Under the pieces are notes generated by a model. That model made no database searches. It was not told where the DNA came from and saw only the letters and a list, made by a program, of their open reading frames with translations. This document shows positions 21,087 to 32,470 of a stretch of 64,000 bases of DNA, one piece after another. A program made the translations under genes and the position numbers. The stretch is taken from contig CM034549.1 of the NCBI GenBank assembly GCA_020055645.1, positions 33,627,930-33,691,929 of the forward strand, in the 5' to 3' direction. The stretch's first letter is position 1, and each line of letters starts with the position of its first letter. Source of the DNA: Tomocerus qinae (lineage: Eukaryota > Arthropoda > Collembola > Entomobryomorpha > Tomoceridae).

Positions 21087-21223
21087 ATTAGAATTCATTT
21101 GAAAATTGCGAATATTTTAGAATTCATTTAAAAAATTGCGAATATTTTAGAATTCATTTGAAAATTTCGAATGGTTTAGAATGCTTTTGAAAATTGCGAA
21201 TATTTTAGAATTCCTTTGAAAAT

Positions 21224-21528
21224 GGCTGAATTTATAGGCAGCGGTACTTTGTTGCCACTGTTGCCGTTGGGGAGTATCGGGGGTTAGCGGCAAAAGCATA
21301 ACAGCGGAGACAGTGGCAACCGTGGCGACACGCTAAAACCACTGGCGGCAACAGCGGCGACACGCTACAATCACTAGCGGCAACAGATTAAATCAGATTA
21401 ATGTGTCTCTGTTGCTGCTGGTCAGTGTTGCCGATAGTGGTTTTAGCCGCTGTTATGCTGTTACCGCTAACCCCCGATACCCCCCAACGGCAACAGAGGC
21501 AACAAAGTACCACTGCAAAAATTCAGCC
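21224..21528. mobile_element. foldback MITE inside the minisatellite, GC-rich
   Basis: GGCTGAATTT...GGTACTTTGTTGCC pairs with its complement ending AAATTCAGCC. Arms of about 90 bp include CCGTTGGGGAGTATCGGGGG. The interior repeats GGCAACAGCGGCGACACGC units. Distinctly GC-rich compared with the AT-rich array around it. Confidence 0.85.
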
Positions 21529-21700
21529 TTGAAAATTACGAATGTTTTAAAATTCTTCTGAAAATTGAGAGAATTTTAGAATTCCTTTGAAAATTACGAA
21601 TGTTTTAAAATTCATTTGAAAATTGCGAATATTTTCGAATTCATATAAAAATTGTGAATATTTTAGAACTCATTTTAAATTTTCGAAAAGTTTTGAATTA

Positions 21701-22284
21701 TAGCGTTGACGGGAAATCATGCTTTCCCGCTAAAGCTATAATTGAAAACGTATTTTTTAAATATTTCGAAGTCACAAGTTCCAAACATTGACCTTCCCCT
21801 ACTTTTTGGAAATTTTAAATACTTACTTATTTTAAATACGGGCTACACTGTAATCGTAATTAATACACACAAAGTGAATGCTCAAGACCCCACGATCAAT
21901 CTCATCGTCGGTTTTATAGAGTACTTCCGAATTCTTGGAGTAGCTTAGAGTATTTTTAAATTGCTTCGACATTTGCCCTTTCAAAGCCCTTTTAATGGTT
22001 TTAATTTTTTAAATCTTTCTTACCTCGAACATTTTCTATTATGTTTCCGGAGTTTTCAATTTTGTTTGGGGTAAGTAACAATTTTTATGTGTTTGAGTTA
22101 ATTTCAAATGTGGACATTTGTGAAAATATTTTCATCGTTTTCGATTGTTATTTAACCTTTTTGACAAAATTATAGGTGAGAATTTTGGGTATTCGAAAAC
22201 ACAGTTTTAAAATACTCGACAGTATGAATTTGCACAAGTATTTGAAACTGTCTGGAATTTTTTTAATCAGAATGCAATGGACGT
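21701..22284. other. unassigned sequence
   Basis: AT-rich, apart from a short inverted motif at 21700-21745 (TATAGC...GCTATA around ATCATGCTTTC). No gene. Confidence 0.4.
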
Positions 22285-22572
22285 TAGCTATATTCCTGGG
22301 AATTTGCCTGCCGAAGACATTCCAAGACTTATAGAACTTTTCGCAAGTGTTAGGAACTGTTCAATTATGTACATCAATGGATCGAATTTCAACGACGGCG
22401 TTGATATTTTGTGTAAATCAAAGTGTGCATTGTGCACAAATCCCAGTGCTAAGCCAGCTAAGCCTAACATCCGAGCGTGAGGGTTAAAAATTGTTTGAAT
22501 TTTTAATAAAAGCCCTTAGTTACATTGTAAATTATTTTTGGCAACCGAGATAAGTCATTTTTCCGCTCAGCA
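22285..22572 (-). repeat. inverted second copy of the R2-like 3' end
   Basis: Reverse complement of 20396-20620 with substitutions. Contains the same GACTTATCTC, CAATTTTTAACCCT and GATGTACATAATTGAA landmarks in the same order. It is a 3'-only fragment, so a second severely truncated insertion in the opposite orientation, or an inversion product. Confidence 0.75.
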
Positions 22573-23423
22573 ACTCATATAGAGAAAACTGACATCTATG
22601 AACCCTGTAGTAGTTATTTTATGGATAATTACAACATAGAAAGTGTTGAAGTCATAGGATTGTTTATTGGTTCCCGGGGTACTATTTCAAATTTTTTTGA
22701 AATGTTCCGAAAACAATTTGGCTTGTCCAAAGATCTGGTCCGTAATATAGTAATATCTGTATTACGTAGTTCCGTAAATATACTACATCATCACTTGTTT
22801 TCTATAAACCATTAATTTGTTAATGTGTATAATTATGTAATAGTGTATATTTGTTTTCCGTTTATATCCAACTTATTACTGTGTCAGTTATGGCAAACCT
22901 TAGTTGTAAGGTCAGTGGCAATAAAGGCATTTCTTCTTCAAATGGCATTTGCAAGGCAAATATAGGGTTTAGTACTAGACAAGTACTACACAAGAAAATC
23001 TGGTTAGAACTTTGGACAAAATAGCAAAAATGGCAAAGAGAGTTTCATGAAAAAGTGTAAAATGTAAGCTAGCTGATGCTTGACCAGATGTGGAAGTCAC
23101 AAAATATCGGACAGATTGAAGCGATATAAGCATTGGAATGGACCGACACGACATGAGCTGGATCATTGAGCTTTTCTCTATGCCAACACTGTCGTAGTTG
23201 TAGCCATTTGCCTTACGAATTTCCATTGCGTCATTTCGTGTACAGTATTCGTTCCCATGGTTACTGTCCCAATGTCCCAAAGAGTAGCAGTGCAAAACTC
23301 GAAATAACAATAAATCTGTAAATATTTGCAAATGTACAGCAGTACATCCAAATCCATGGGAAATTGAATGAAGACTCTACAGATTGCTGTTGCTATTGGC
23401 TCCCTGTATGCTAAACTACATCT
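22573..23423. other. unassigned, with small repeat matches
   Basis: GTTTAGTACTAGACAAGTAC near 22968 matches the flank of the MITE at 13739. Nothing else recognised. Confidence 0.4.
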
Positions 23424-25412
23424 CTTTCAACTTCTTCCTATTCCTATCCCCAAGTTGCATAGCGATGCACATAGAGGTTCTTTGGCATACAGTCAGTTAA
23501 ATAATAATTGAAGTTGCTAGATGAAGAAGTCTAGATTTCAATTTTATTTTCGTTGCTAACGGAAATATAAAATTTTGAAATACAAAATACCCGAAATTCC
23601 GGCGTAAGTATGCATAATGGCGGATCATTGTAACAATCCTATACACCCAGAGTCAAAAATGTGACCCTGGTGGATGATCGGGGTAAGTTGCTAATATTGG
23701 CTTCATTCTATTCGAAACTTGACCGTTTTTTGACGTCCGCAATCCGCAATTGATATTTTATTGCTTGGTATAGACCATATAGAAATACCTTGAATGAATA
23801 TTTTTAAAATACCCACTAGCCAAAGTAAAATGTAGCCGACAATTGAAGGATATCACACAAAGTTTTATATTCTTCAGTAATCATAACCAGACATGAAACT
23901 TGAAATATTTCTCGGAAATAAATAGGCGAAATTTTAGAAACATTTCGCGAACCCTCTTCCTTGAAAAATGAAATATTTGAAATAAATAGGGTACATTTAC
24001 GTAATTTCAATAAATTTCATTTGAAATAAATGAATTTTATGAATGAATGAACACATGCGTATTGTATTTATTTCAAATATTTCATTTTTCAAGAAAAATT
24101 CTTTGAAATAAGAAATAATGTCATGTCTGTCATAACACCATTAACATTCGGGCAATCAAGGCTGCCATCTGTTTAATATTTGACTTCGACAAAATATTTG
24201 TAAAATTTAAACCTCTTAAACTATTCTGAGACCCGTTCTTTTAAAGTTATTCAAAATGTCCAAAATACGTTGTCCTGACTCTTATGAAAATAAATAAATA
24301 ATGGCCCCATGCAAATATTTTTTTTGAATATAGATTACAAAAAACTAATATTTCAGTGTTTGTAACTTTGAAATCGCGATATTTTCAATACAAAATGTGA
24401 AATTTTCGACGGGACTTCTATTAAAGAAGTTTATGGGAATTTTTTGGGTATTTACACTTCTTCGTAGGTCCAGTAAGTTCAGATCCTTAGAGACTTTGCT
24501 AAAAATGTCATACTTTTCACTTGTATCTTTTTTTCAAGATGAACATGGTAATCAAGGGGCTTAGTGATGAGTGTCCATAGAGATTTTCTAATTTGCGAAT
24601 CTAAACACTTTTGGATTGCTTTGGTTCAGTTTGCATAGTTGTGGACCTTAAAAGGTTAAAATATCAGGACTCCAGTTGAAAGATGAAAATATTTTTAGTA
24701 CTACATCAACCCGAAACTTTAATTTACCGAAAAATGATGTATGTAAATAAACTAAACATAATCATTTTCAGACTTAGATAAAGATTTTTTGATTGTTGTA
24801 ACTACTTTTTAAAATATCTTTTATACATTTTTTGGTTTCGAATAGAAAAGATTCCTTATGGTTGAAATGACTACGTTTAGTTGTCCGGTATAGGAGCGGG
24901 ACATATAAAGGGTCCAGATAATAAAGTATTTTTGGTCCATTCGAATTATTTAAATCTGCTGACCTGTTTTGCTATCGTAATCTCTTTATAGTGCAATTTC
25001 GAAGATTTTTCGTACTCTTTGTTAGTTGTCGGCTACCTTTCAACTCGGAATTCCACTACTTTGTATTTCAAAATTATATATTTCGGTTGTCAACGAAAAT
25101 AAAATTGAAATCTAGACTTCTTCATCTAACAACTTCAATTGTATTGTGTATATAAATAGCTCGATTCACCATTCCCAGAAATGTGTACATTGAAAGGGAA
25201 ACTAGTAGGTAAATAGATCATTCAGATGATTCATAATATGACTTGGTTGAGTTTTGCAACAATTTCATAAATTTTGGAAATGTGTCCCCATTTAGGTAAC
25301 CTATAGAATTTTTGTCATAGAAATAACCAATCAGATTGCAGGATTTCAAAAATTATCAACCAATCAGAATGCGTATCGCTATGCAACTTGGGGATAGGAA
25401 GGAAAAAGTTGA
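23424..25412. repeat. outer inverted repeat around the 23.5-kb element
   Basis: CTTTCAACTTCTTCCTATTC then CTATCCCCAAGTTGCATAGCG (23424-23465) pairs with the complement at 25375-25412. A foldback element probably existed first and received the AATT element into its interior. Confidence 0.65.
23510..25136. mobile_element. AATT-target TIR element 2
   Basis: Terminal inverted repeats of about 78 bp (ends GAAGTTGCTAGATGAAGAAG / CTTCTTCATCTAACAACTTC). AATT directly flanks both ends (23506-23509, 25137-25140). 1627 bp, with no recognisable coding. Contains half of the 20.9-kb MITE family near 23607 and a segment (about 24510-24655) that recurs upstream of the ABCA gene. Confidence 0.85.
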
Positions 25413-25739
25413 AAGCGGCTAACTAGTACCTCATTCAAAATGGGAACTTTGGTGTAAAACTTTTGTTATTTGGAGTATTGCACTATCAACTGTCGGTTGG
25501 CAAATACTGTGATTTGCATGTCTACAGTTAGTTTGTCTGTTAGCAGAGCTATGGGTTTCGGCTACCATTAGAAGCATATTTTTATTCAAAGTTAGAAATA
25601 TTTCAAAATTTCGAATTTCGAAATAATAGAGGAACAGCACCCTTAACTTCAGCCTAGGCTGAGGTTTCAGGTTTCCCGCCTGGATAGGGCGTTTTTGAGT
25701 GTGGTCTGAATTTGAAAATCCCCATGGATTAAATATTGT
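25413..25739. other. unassigned sequence
   Basis: No gene or repeat recognised. Confidence 0.3.
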
Positions 25740-25974
25740 GACAGTACAATAGTTTTTTCACTTGTATCGTTGCGTCTTTGGCATCGTTGTACCTTGTTGT
25801 CCAAGATGAACATGGTAATCAAGGAAGGCTTTAGTATCCATAGAGATTTTCTAATTAGATTTTTAATTTGCAAATCTAAACACTTTTTGATTGCTTTGGT
25901 TCAGTTTGTATAGTTTTGCTCTTTGACACTCCTTGGATTGAATAATATTGCTTTGTCCGTTGAGCAGTAAAAAG
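25740..25974 (+). promoter_or_regulatory. ABCA 5' flank, derived from a repeat
   Basis: Directly upstream of the ABCA start codon. The block CAAGATGAACATGGTAATCA ... CCATAGAGATTTTCTAATT ... GATTGCTTTGGTTCAGTTTG repeats, in the same order and orientation, at 24530-24640 inside the AATT element. So the promoter-proximal region or 5' UTR of the gene has transposon-related sequence. No TATA box is obvious. Confidence 0.5.
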
Positions 25975-26632
25975 ATGCCTAACTGGAAAAACAATAAGGT
26001 GCATTCATCAAATACTCGGGAAGACGATAATGTGTTGGTCACACCGTTGGAACCGAGTCTGTCTACCTTCCGCGTTCCTCCGTCTCAAAGGAATATCAAC
26101 CAAATGCCCCGAGGTGGGATGCAAAGGAAGTTTCTGCTGCAACATAACAAGTCGGAATCTGAAATTTCAGGGGTTGGGAGTGAAGGGGAGACCGAGGGGA
26201 AGATAATCGACGCCCATAGATATCGACTCAACAGTACGTGGACTGCGCCCAAGAAAAATACCGACACTGGATCCGACAGCCAGGACTCGGAGGACGAGGA
26301 CAATGATGAGATTGAGACTCTGATGCGGGAGCGCAAGTACGGCCGAGGGACGCAGAGACTGATGACCGTCATATGGATCAACTTTGCCGCCAAAGTCCGC
26401 AATCCCCTTAGGACCTTAATGGAGGTATTCTTTCCAGCCGTCGTCTGCTTCGTTTTCATGACCAGTCTCTGGTGGGGCAACTCCGACTCCACAAATTACT
26501 TCTTCCCAACCGATGAGCACGAAAACGGGATTTTGTCAATGCGCAAAGTGGCCTTCAGCACTAAGGAGCATCACGTGTCTGATACCAAAAACGGTGACAG
26601 GAGAAATCTCCATAAAGATGAATATGTCAGAG
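25975..26632 (+). CDS. ABCA-type transporter, exon 1
   Basis: ATG at 25975 gives MPNWKNNKVHSSNTREDDNV; the frame is open a little further up but has no earlier ATG. 219 codons, ending GTCAGAG|GTATCG in phase 1. The N-terminus is unusually long for the family (about 135 residues before the first membrane segment). It is charged, with an acidic run (DSQDSEDEDNDEIETL). Then comes the conserved pre-TM1 helix (RLMTVIWINFAAKVRNPLRT) and TM1 (LMEVFFPAVVCFVFMTSLWW). The phase fits the exon at 50873, where G+GT makes Gly. The linked intron is 24.2 kb. Confidence 0.8.
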
Positions 26633-26999
26633 GTATCGATAAAATTATTATATTTCACAATTTACAGCTGTCTTGGGGCTTTGTGCACCATTTCGTCCGT
26701 GTCGAATTTAGAAAACAATTTATAGGTTTCACCAAAGTGATTTGAATGTTGAAGTGTATAGAGTGTACAGACTTACACGAAGAGACTTTGGTGAGGGGTA
26801 CTGAACCATTATGTGGTACAGCCCTACACAGCACACGGAACTGTGCACAGTTCCGTTCTCTACCTTTGTGAGCTTAGGTGGCAAGGTTAGGTGAACTGAC
26901 CACATTAGGTGTGACAGTCATCGCATCCTCCTGCATCCCTTCGCATGTGCTCCTCAGTCCAGTATATCACTAGGTAAACTCGTAGTGTACACACGGGCC
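26633..26999. other. intronic, with one end of a hAT MITE
   Basis: CACCAAAGTGATTTGAATG at 26725-26743 matches the terminal repeat of the hAT MITE at 40808. Nothing else was recognised before the GC-rich duplication. Confidence 0.5.
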
Positions 27000-27098
27000 G
27001 GGCAGCTGCCCGCACGGGCATTGGGTGCCCGTACAACTCTCGTATAGAGTTGCACGGGCAGCTGCCCGTACGGGCATTGGGTGTCCGTGCAACTCTCA
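27000..27098. repeat. GC-rich direct duplication
   Basis: The 42-bp unit GGGCAGCTGCCCGCACGGGC plus ATTGGGTGCCCGTACAACTCTC occurs twice (27000-27042, 27056-27098). Each starts with the palindrome GGGCAGCTGCCC. The shorter motif GTTGCACGGGCA recurs at 41590. Confidence 0.8.
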
Positions 27099-27245
27099 GT
27101 GTACTGTTTGTTCCATGTTAGTTTGGTATTACCCATTGCGGAGTGGCACTTGGATACGCATTCTGATTGGCTGAAATTTTTTGAAATCCAGCCTTCTGAT
27201 TGGCTATTGGTATCTATACTATATTATAATTTCCGGGAGTATGTA

Positions 27246-27248
<3 letters not shown>

Positions 27249-27284
<36 letters not shown>
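27249..27284. repeat. (GT)n microsatellite
   Basis: About 18 GT units, directly before the 31-bp minisatellite. Confidence 0.95.
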
Positions 27285-27286
<2 letters not shown>

Positions 27287-27302
27287 ACCCCTCATTTTAC
27301 CC

Positions 27303-30300
27303 ATGTTGACACTTCTAGAAGCAGTAAAACCCTATGTTGACACTTTTGGAAGCAGTAAAACCCTATGTTGACACTTCTAGAAGCAGTAAAACCCTATGTT
27401 GACACTTTTAGAAGCAGTAAAACCCTATGTTGACACTTTTGGAAGCAGTAAAACCCTATGTTGACACTTCTAGAAGCAGTAAAACCCTATGTTGACACTT
27501 CTAGAAGCAGTAAAACCCTATGTTGACACTTCTAGAAGCAGTAAAACCCTATGTTGACACTTCTAGAAGCAGTAAAACCCTATGTTGACACTTCTAGAAG
27601 CAATAAAACCCTATGTTGACACTTCTAGAAGCAGTAAAACCCTATGTTGACACTTCTAGAAGCAGTAAAACCCTATGTTGACACTTCTAGAAGCAATAAA
27701 ACCCTATGTTGACATTTCTAGAAGCAGTAAAACCCTATGTTGACACTTCTAGAAGCAATAAAACCATATGTTGACACTTCTAGAAGCAGTAAAACCCTAT
27801 GTTGACACTTCTAGAAGCAGTAAAACCCTATGTTGACACTTCAAGAAGCAGTAAAACCCTATGTTGACACTTCTAGAAGCAGTAAAACTCTATGTTGACA
27901 CTTCTAGAAGCAGTAAAACCCTATGTTGACACTTCTAGAAGCAGTAAAACCCTATGTTGACACTTCTAGAAGCAATAAAACCCTATGTTGACACTTCTAG
28001 AAGCAGTAAAACCCTATGTTGACACTTTTAGAAGCAGTAAAACCCTATGTTGACACTTCTAGAAGCAGTAAAACCCTATGTTGACACTTCTAGAAGCAGT
28101 AAAACCCTATGTTGACAATTCTAGAAGCAGTAAAACCCTATGTTGACACTTCTAGACTCAGTAAAACCCTATGTTGACACTTCTAGAAAAATAAAACCCC
28201 ATTTCGACACTTCTAGAAGCAGTAAAACTGACATTTATAATAGCAATAAATACCTATGTTGACACTTCTAATAGCAATAAATACCTATGTTGACACTTCT
28301 AATAGCAATAAATACCTATGTTGACACTTCTAGAAGCAGAAAACCGTGATGTTGACACTTCTAGAAGCAGTAAAACCCTATATTGACACTTCTAATTGCA
28401 ATAAATACCTATGTTGACACTTCTAATAGCAATAAATACCTATGTTGTCACTTCTAGAAGCAAAAAAACTATATGTTGACACTTCTAGAAGCAATAAAAC
28501 TATATGTTGACACTTCTAGAAGCAATAAAACTATATGTTGACACTTCTAGAAGCAATAAAACTATATGTTGACACTTCTAGAAGCAATAAAACTATATGT
28601 TGACACTTCTAGAAGCAATAAAACTATATGTTGACACTTCTAGAAGCAATAAAACATGTTGTCACTTCTAGAAGCAATAAAACTATATGTTGACACTTCT
28701 AGAAGCAATAAAACTATATGTTGACACTTCTAGAAGCAATAAAACTATATGTTGACACTTCTAGAAGCAATAAAACCCTATGTTGACACTTCTAGAAGCA
28801 ATAAAACCCTATGTTGACACTTCAAGAAGCAGTAAAACCCTATGTTGACACTTCTAGAAGCAGTAAAACTCTATGTTGACACTTCTAGAAGCAGTAAAAC
28901 CCTATGTTGACACTTCAAGAAGCAGTAAAACCCTATGTTGACACTTCTAGAAGCAGTAAAACTCTATGTTGACACTTCTAGAAGCAGTAAAACCCTATGT
29001 TGACACTTCTAGAAGCAGTAAAAGCCTATGTTGACACTTCTAGAAGCAGTAAAACCCTATGTTGACACTTTTAGAAGCAGTAAAACCCTATGTTGACACT
29101 TCTAGAAGCAGTAAAACCCTATGTTGACACTTCTAGAAGCAGTAAAACTGACATTTATAATAGCAATAAATACCTATGTTGACACTTCTAATAGCAATAA
29201 ATACCTATGTTGACACTTCTAATAGCAATAAATACCTATGTTGACACTTCTAGAAGCAATAAAACTATATGTTGACACTTCTAGAAGCAGTAAAACCCTA
29301 TGTTGACACTTCTAGAAGCAGTAAAACCCTATGTTGACACTTCTAGAAGCAGTAAAACCCTATGTTGACACTTCTAGAAGCTGTAAAACCCTATATTGAC
29401 ACTTCTAGAAGCAGTAAAACCCTATGTTGACACTTCTAGAAGCAGTAAAACCCTATGTTGACACTTCTAGAAGCAGTAAAACCCTATGTTGACATTTCTA
29501 GAAGCAGTAAAACCCTATGTTGACACTTCTAGAAGCTGTAAAACCCTATATTGACACTTCTAGAAGCAGTAAAACCCTATGTTGACACTTCTAGAAGCAG
29601 TAAAACTCTATGTTGACACTTCTAGAAGCAGTAAAACCCTATGTTGACATTTCTAGAAGCAGTAAAACCCTATGTTGACACTTCTAGAAGCAATAAAACC
29701 CTATGTTGACACTTCTAGAAGCAGTAAAACCCTATGTTGACACTTCTAGAAGCAGTAAAACCCTATGTTGACACTTCAAGAAGCAGTAAAACCCTATGTT
29801 GACACTTCTAGAAGCAGTAAAACTCTATGTTGACACTTCTAGAAGCAGTAAAACCCTATGTTGACACTTCTAGAAGCAGTAAAACCCTATGTTGACACTT
29901 CTAGAAGCAGTAAAACCCTATGTTGACATTTCTAGAAGCAGTAAAACCCTATGTTGACACTTCTAGAAGCTGTAAAACCCTATATTGACACTTCTAGAAG
30001 CAGTAAAACCCTATGTTGACACTTCTAGAAGCAGTAAAACCCTATGCTGACACTTTTAGAAGCAGTAAAACCCTATGTTGACACTTCTAGAAGCAGTAAA
30101 ACCCTATGTTGACACTTCTAGAAGCAGTAAAACTGACATTTATAATAGCAATAAATACCTATGTTGACACTTCTAATAGCAATAAATACCTATGTTGACA
30201 CTTCTAATAGCAATAAATACCTATGTTGACACTTCTAATAGCAATAAATACCTATGTTGACACTTCTAATAGCAATAAATACCTATGTTGACACTTCTAG

Positions 30301-30791
30301 AAGCAGAAAACCGTGATGTTGACACTTCTAGAAGCAGTAAAACCCTATATTGACACTTCTAATTTCAATAAATACCTATGTTGACACTTCTAATAGCAAT
30401 AAATACCTATGTTGTCACTTCTAGAAGCAATAAAACTATATGTTGACACTTCTAGAAGCAATAAAACTATATGTTGACACTTCTAGAAGCAATAAAACTA
30501 TATGTTGACACTTCTAGAAGCAATAAAACTATATGTTGACACTTCTAGAAGCAATAAAACTATATGTTGACACTTCTAGAAGCAATAAAACTATATGTTG
30601 ACACTTCTAGAAGCAATAAAACTATATGTTGACACTTCTAGAAGCAATAAAACTATATGTTGACACTTCTAGAAGCAATAAAACTATATGTTGACACTTC
30701 TAGAAGCAATAAAACATGTTGTCACTTCTAGAAGCAATAAAACTATATGTTGACACTTCTAGAAGCAATAAAACTATATGTTGACACTTCT
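27303..30791. repeat. 31-bp minisatellite, about 3.5 kb
   Basis: More than 110 head-to-tail copies of TTGACACTTCTAGAAGCAGT plus AAAACCCTATG. Variant units cluster: 'AGCAATAAAACTATATG' runs at 28440-28760 and 30420-30791, and 'AATAGCAATAAATACC' units at 28227-28440, 29147-29250 and 30131-30420. The 'AACTGACATTTATAATAGC' junction occurs three times (about 28225, 29146, 30130), so blocks of about 0.9-1 kb have been duplicated as higher-order repeats. Confidence 0.97.
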
Positions 30792-31059
30792 AATGAAATG
30801 TCGGTGAAAAAGTTGATGTTTGGGTAGTGGCGGGGAGATAGAGACTACATATCCTTGAAACAATTGTTATTTGGGTAGGGGCGGGTGGAGGAGGCTGTAT
30901 GTCGATGAAAAAGTTGTTGTTTGGGAAGGGCCTGTGAGGTAGAAACTTCATTTCGGTGAAACAAATGTTATTTGGGATGGGGCAAAGAGTTCGAGGTTAC
31001 GTGTCGGTGGAAAAGTTGTTATTTGAGAGGGGGAGATGGAGGTTACACGTCGGTGAAAC
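30792..31059. repeat. G-rich minisatellite, left part
   Basis: Units of about 55-60 bp built on GTCGGTGAAACAATTGTTAT and TTGGGAAGGGGCGGGGAGG. Cut at 31060 by a transposon; continues at 32716. Confidence 0.85.
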
Positions 31060-31282
31060 AATTGACTCATTCCCTAGTAAAAGGGGCTTATATGATTTTG
31101 CAAATGAAATACCGTAGTAACCCAGTAGTAACCATAATTTTAAAGTCACTAAAGCCCGCCCAACTCAGTTTTTTTAAATTTACTCTCAAGTTTCATTCAT
31201 TTCTTTCAAATTGAGCTCGAAGTTTTACTCTAGGGTGAACTGAATTTGCGGTGCTTGTGTTTTCTGAGTTGCATTTTCCAAA

Positions 31283-32470
31283 ATGAGTAAAAAGGTGGCA
31301 AAGGTTTCTCGTAAGCTGCTGGAAAACTTTAATTCTGGAAAGAGGAGAAAATTGAATATTCTAAGCTGAAAGATCAGGTTGCACAGTCCAGCAGAAATGA
31401 AGGAGAGCCATATCAAGGAAGAAATGTGATGCTAAACCCTTCAAGAATACCTCCCCAACAAGACGTATTTTTTGAATAATCACCATGAAATTGACATTCT
31501 TTGTATTATTTAACATATTAAAAGTAACTAAAGGAAACGTTTCTTGGCCCAGATCTGCTCTCAAGGGTGTCAAAAGGAAGGTTGTAATTCTATCAATGTA
31601 GAGAGAAAAGTAGAACTATTCCAACAATTTTGGAGTACATGAAATTATGATATGCTGACAAGTATCCTATCTCGGTACATTCGATAATGTCCAAAGCAGA
31701 TGAAAATAATGTTTACGTCAATTTTACTGTTATTTCCTCTCGGATACTTTTGGATTTCAGATGCCGGTATGCAAAAAAACGTTTTTGGGAGTTTTCGGAA
31801 TAGGCAAAAAGCGAGTAGAAGTTTTACAGAAAAAGATTTCGTTTGGAATCCTAAATTTCACAGATAAAAGGGGCAAGGAACAAAAAAGCAATGCATTTTT
31901 TACTTAAAAGGTAAAAAGGTACCTATTTTACCTTTTTTGCTTTTTTACCAATGCATAAAGACGTAGTCAGTCTAAAACTACTACGCAAACCGATCAAATA
32001 TAAAACATTTGTAGTGTGAAATAGTGTTTTAAATCAATAGAACACTAATCTAGAAATATCGGACAACAAAATAACACATTTTATTTATTTTTATTTCAAC
32101 TTTTAAGAACGTAAAAAAGCAAAAAGGTAGCCTTTTTTTCAATTTTGCACTTACCTTTTTTACAAAAAAGCAAAAAAAGGAAAAAGCAAAAAAAGTTTCT
32201 TTTTGTTCCTTGAAAAGAGGCAGCCATGAAAACTACAGACGGTTTCCGGAAAATGGTTGGAATCTAATACATGCACATATTCAAAGTTATATGAGACTTC
32301 CTGTAGCCACTATTCCAGAAGCAGTGGTGACTGGTGACCCTACTCGACAATACCTAGCGAGGGACTTCTCCATTACACGAATGTTCCGCGACTTTGTCGA
32401 ATTGTATGATAAAGCTGCAGACTGGGAGTGGGCCTACCGAACATGCTTCAAGGAATTAGGGCTCAAGTAG
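31283..32470 (+). pseudogene. DUF7869-family gene remnant
   Basis: Readable blocks: a basic start (31283: MSKKVAKVSRKLLENFNSGK), then NVERKVELFQQFWS (about 31585), then PVCKKTFLGVFGIGKKRVEV up to TDKRGK (31760-31873). After the MITE, KRGSHENYRRFPENGWNLIH then AHIQSYMRLP and SITRMFRDF lead to a TAG at 32470. The order and motifs parallel the intact protein at 16.3-18.3 kb (FQKTFLNVHGI..., SDGRGKHERHY...). Stops and frameshifts occur throughout and the DNSFGQNKN part is absent. Confidence 0.75.
31874..32212. mobile_element. hAT MITE inside the DUF7869 remnant
   Basis: Ends CAAGGAACAAAAA / TTTTTGTTCCTTG are inverted. 8-bp flanks AAAAGGGG (31866-31873) and AAAAGAGG (32213-32220) match with one difference, as expected for a hAT duplication. 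Extremely rich in 'AAAAAGCAAAAAA' runs. Confidence 0.75.

Larger units (their letters stand above)
20700..21700. repeat. 29-30-bp minisatellite, interrupted
   Basis: Degenerate tandem copies of 'TTTGAAAATTGCGAATATTTTAGAATTCA' (shown here only as its unit; about 29 bp, each copy with ATTTTAGAATTC and TTGAAAATT) run from 20700 to 21235 and again from 21530 to 21700. Two MITEs sit inside the array. Confidence 0.8.

Noticed and set aside
27303-30791. CRISPR-like array
   Set aside because: Units are directly adjacent with no unique spacers and vary by point changes; this is a eukaryotic minisatellite. The same applies to the 35-bp array at 5.4 kb and the 40-bp arrays at 42-50 kb.
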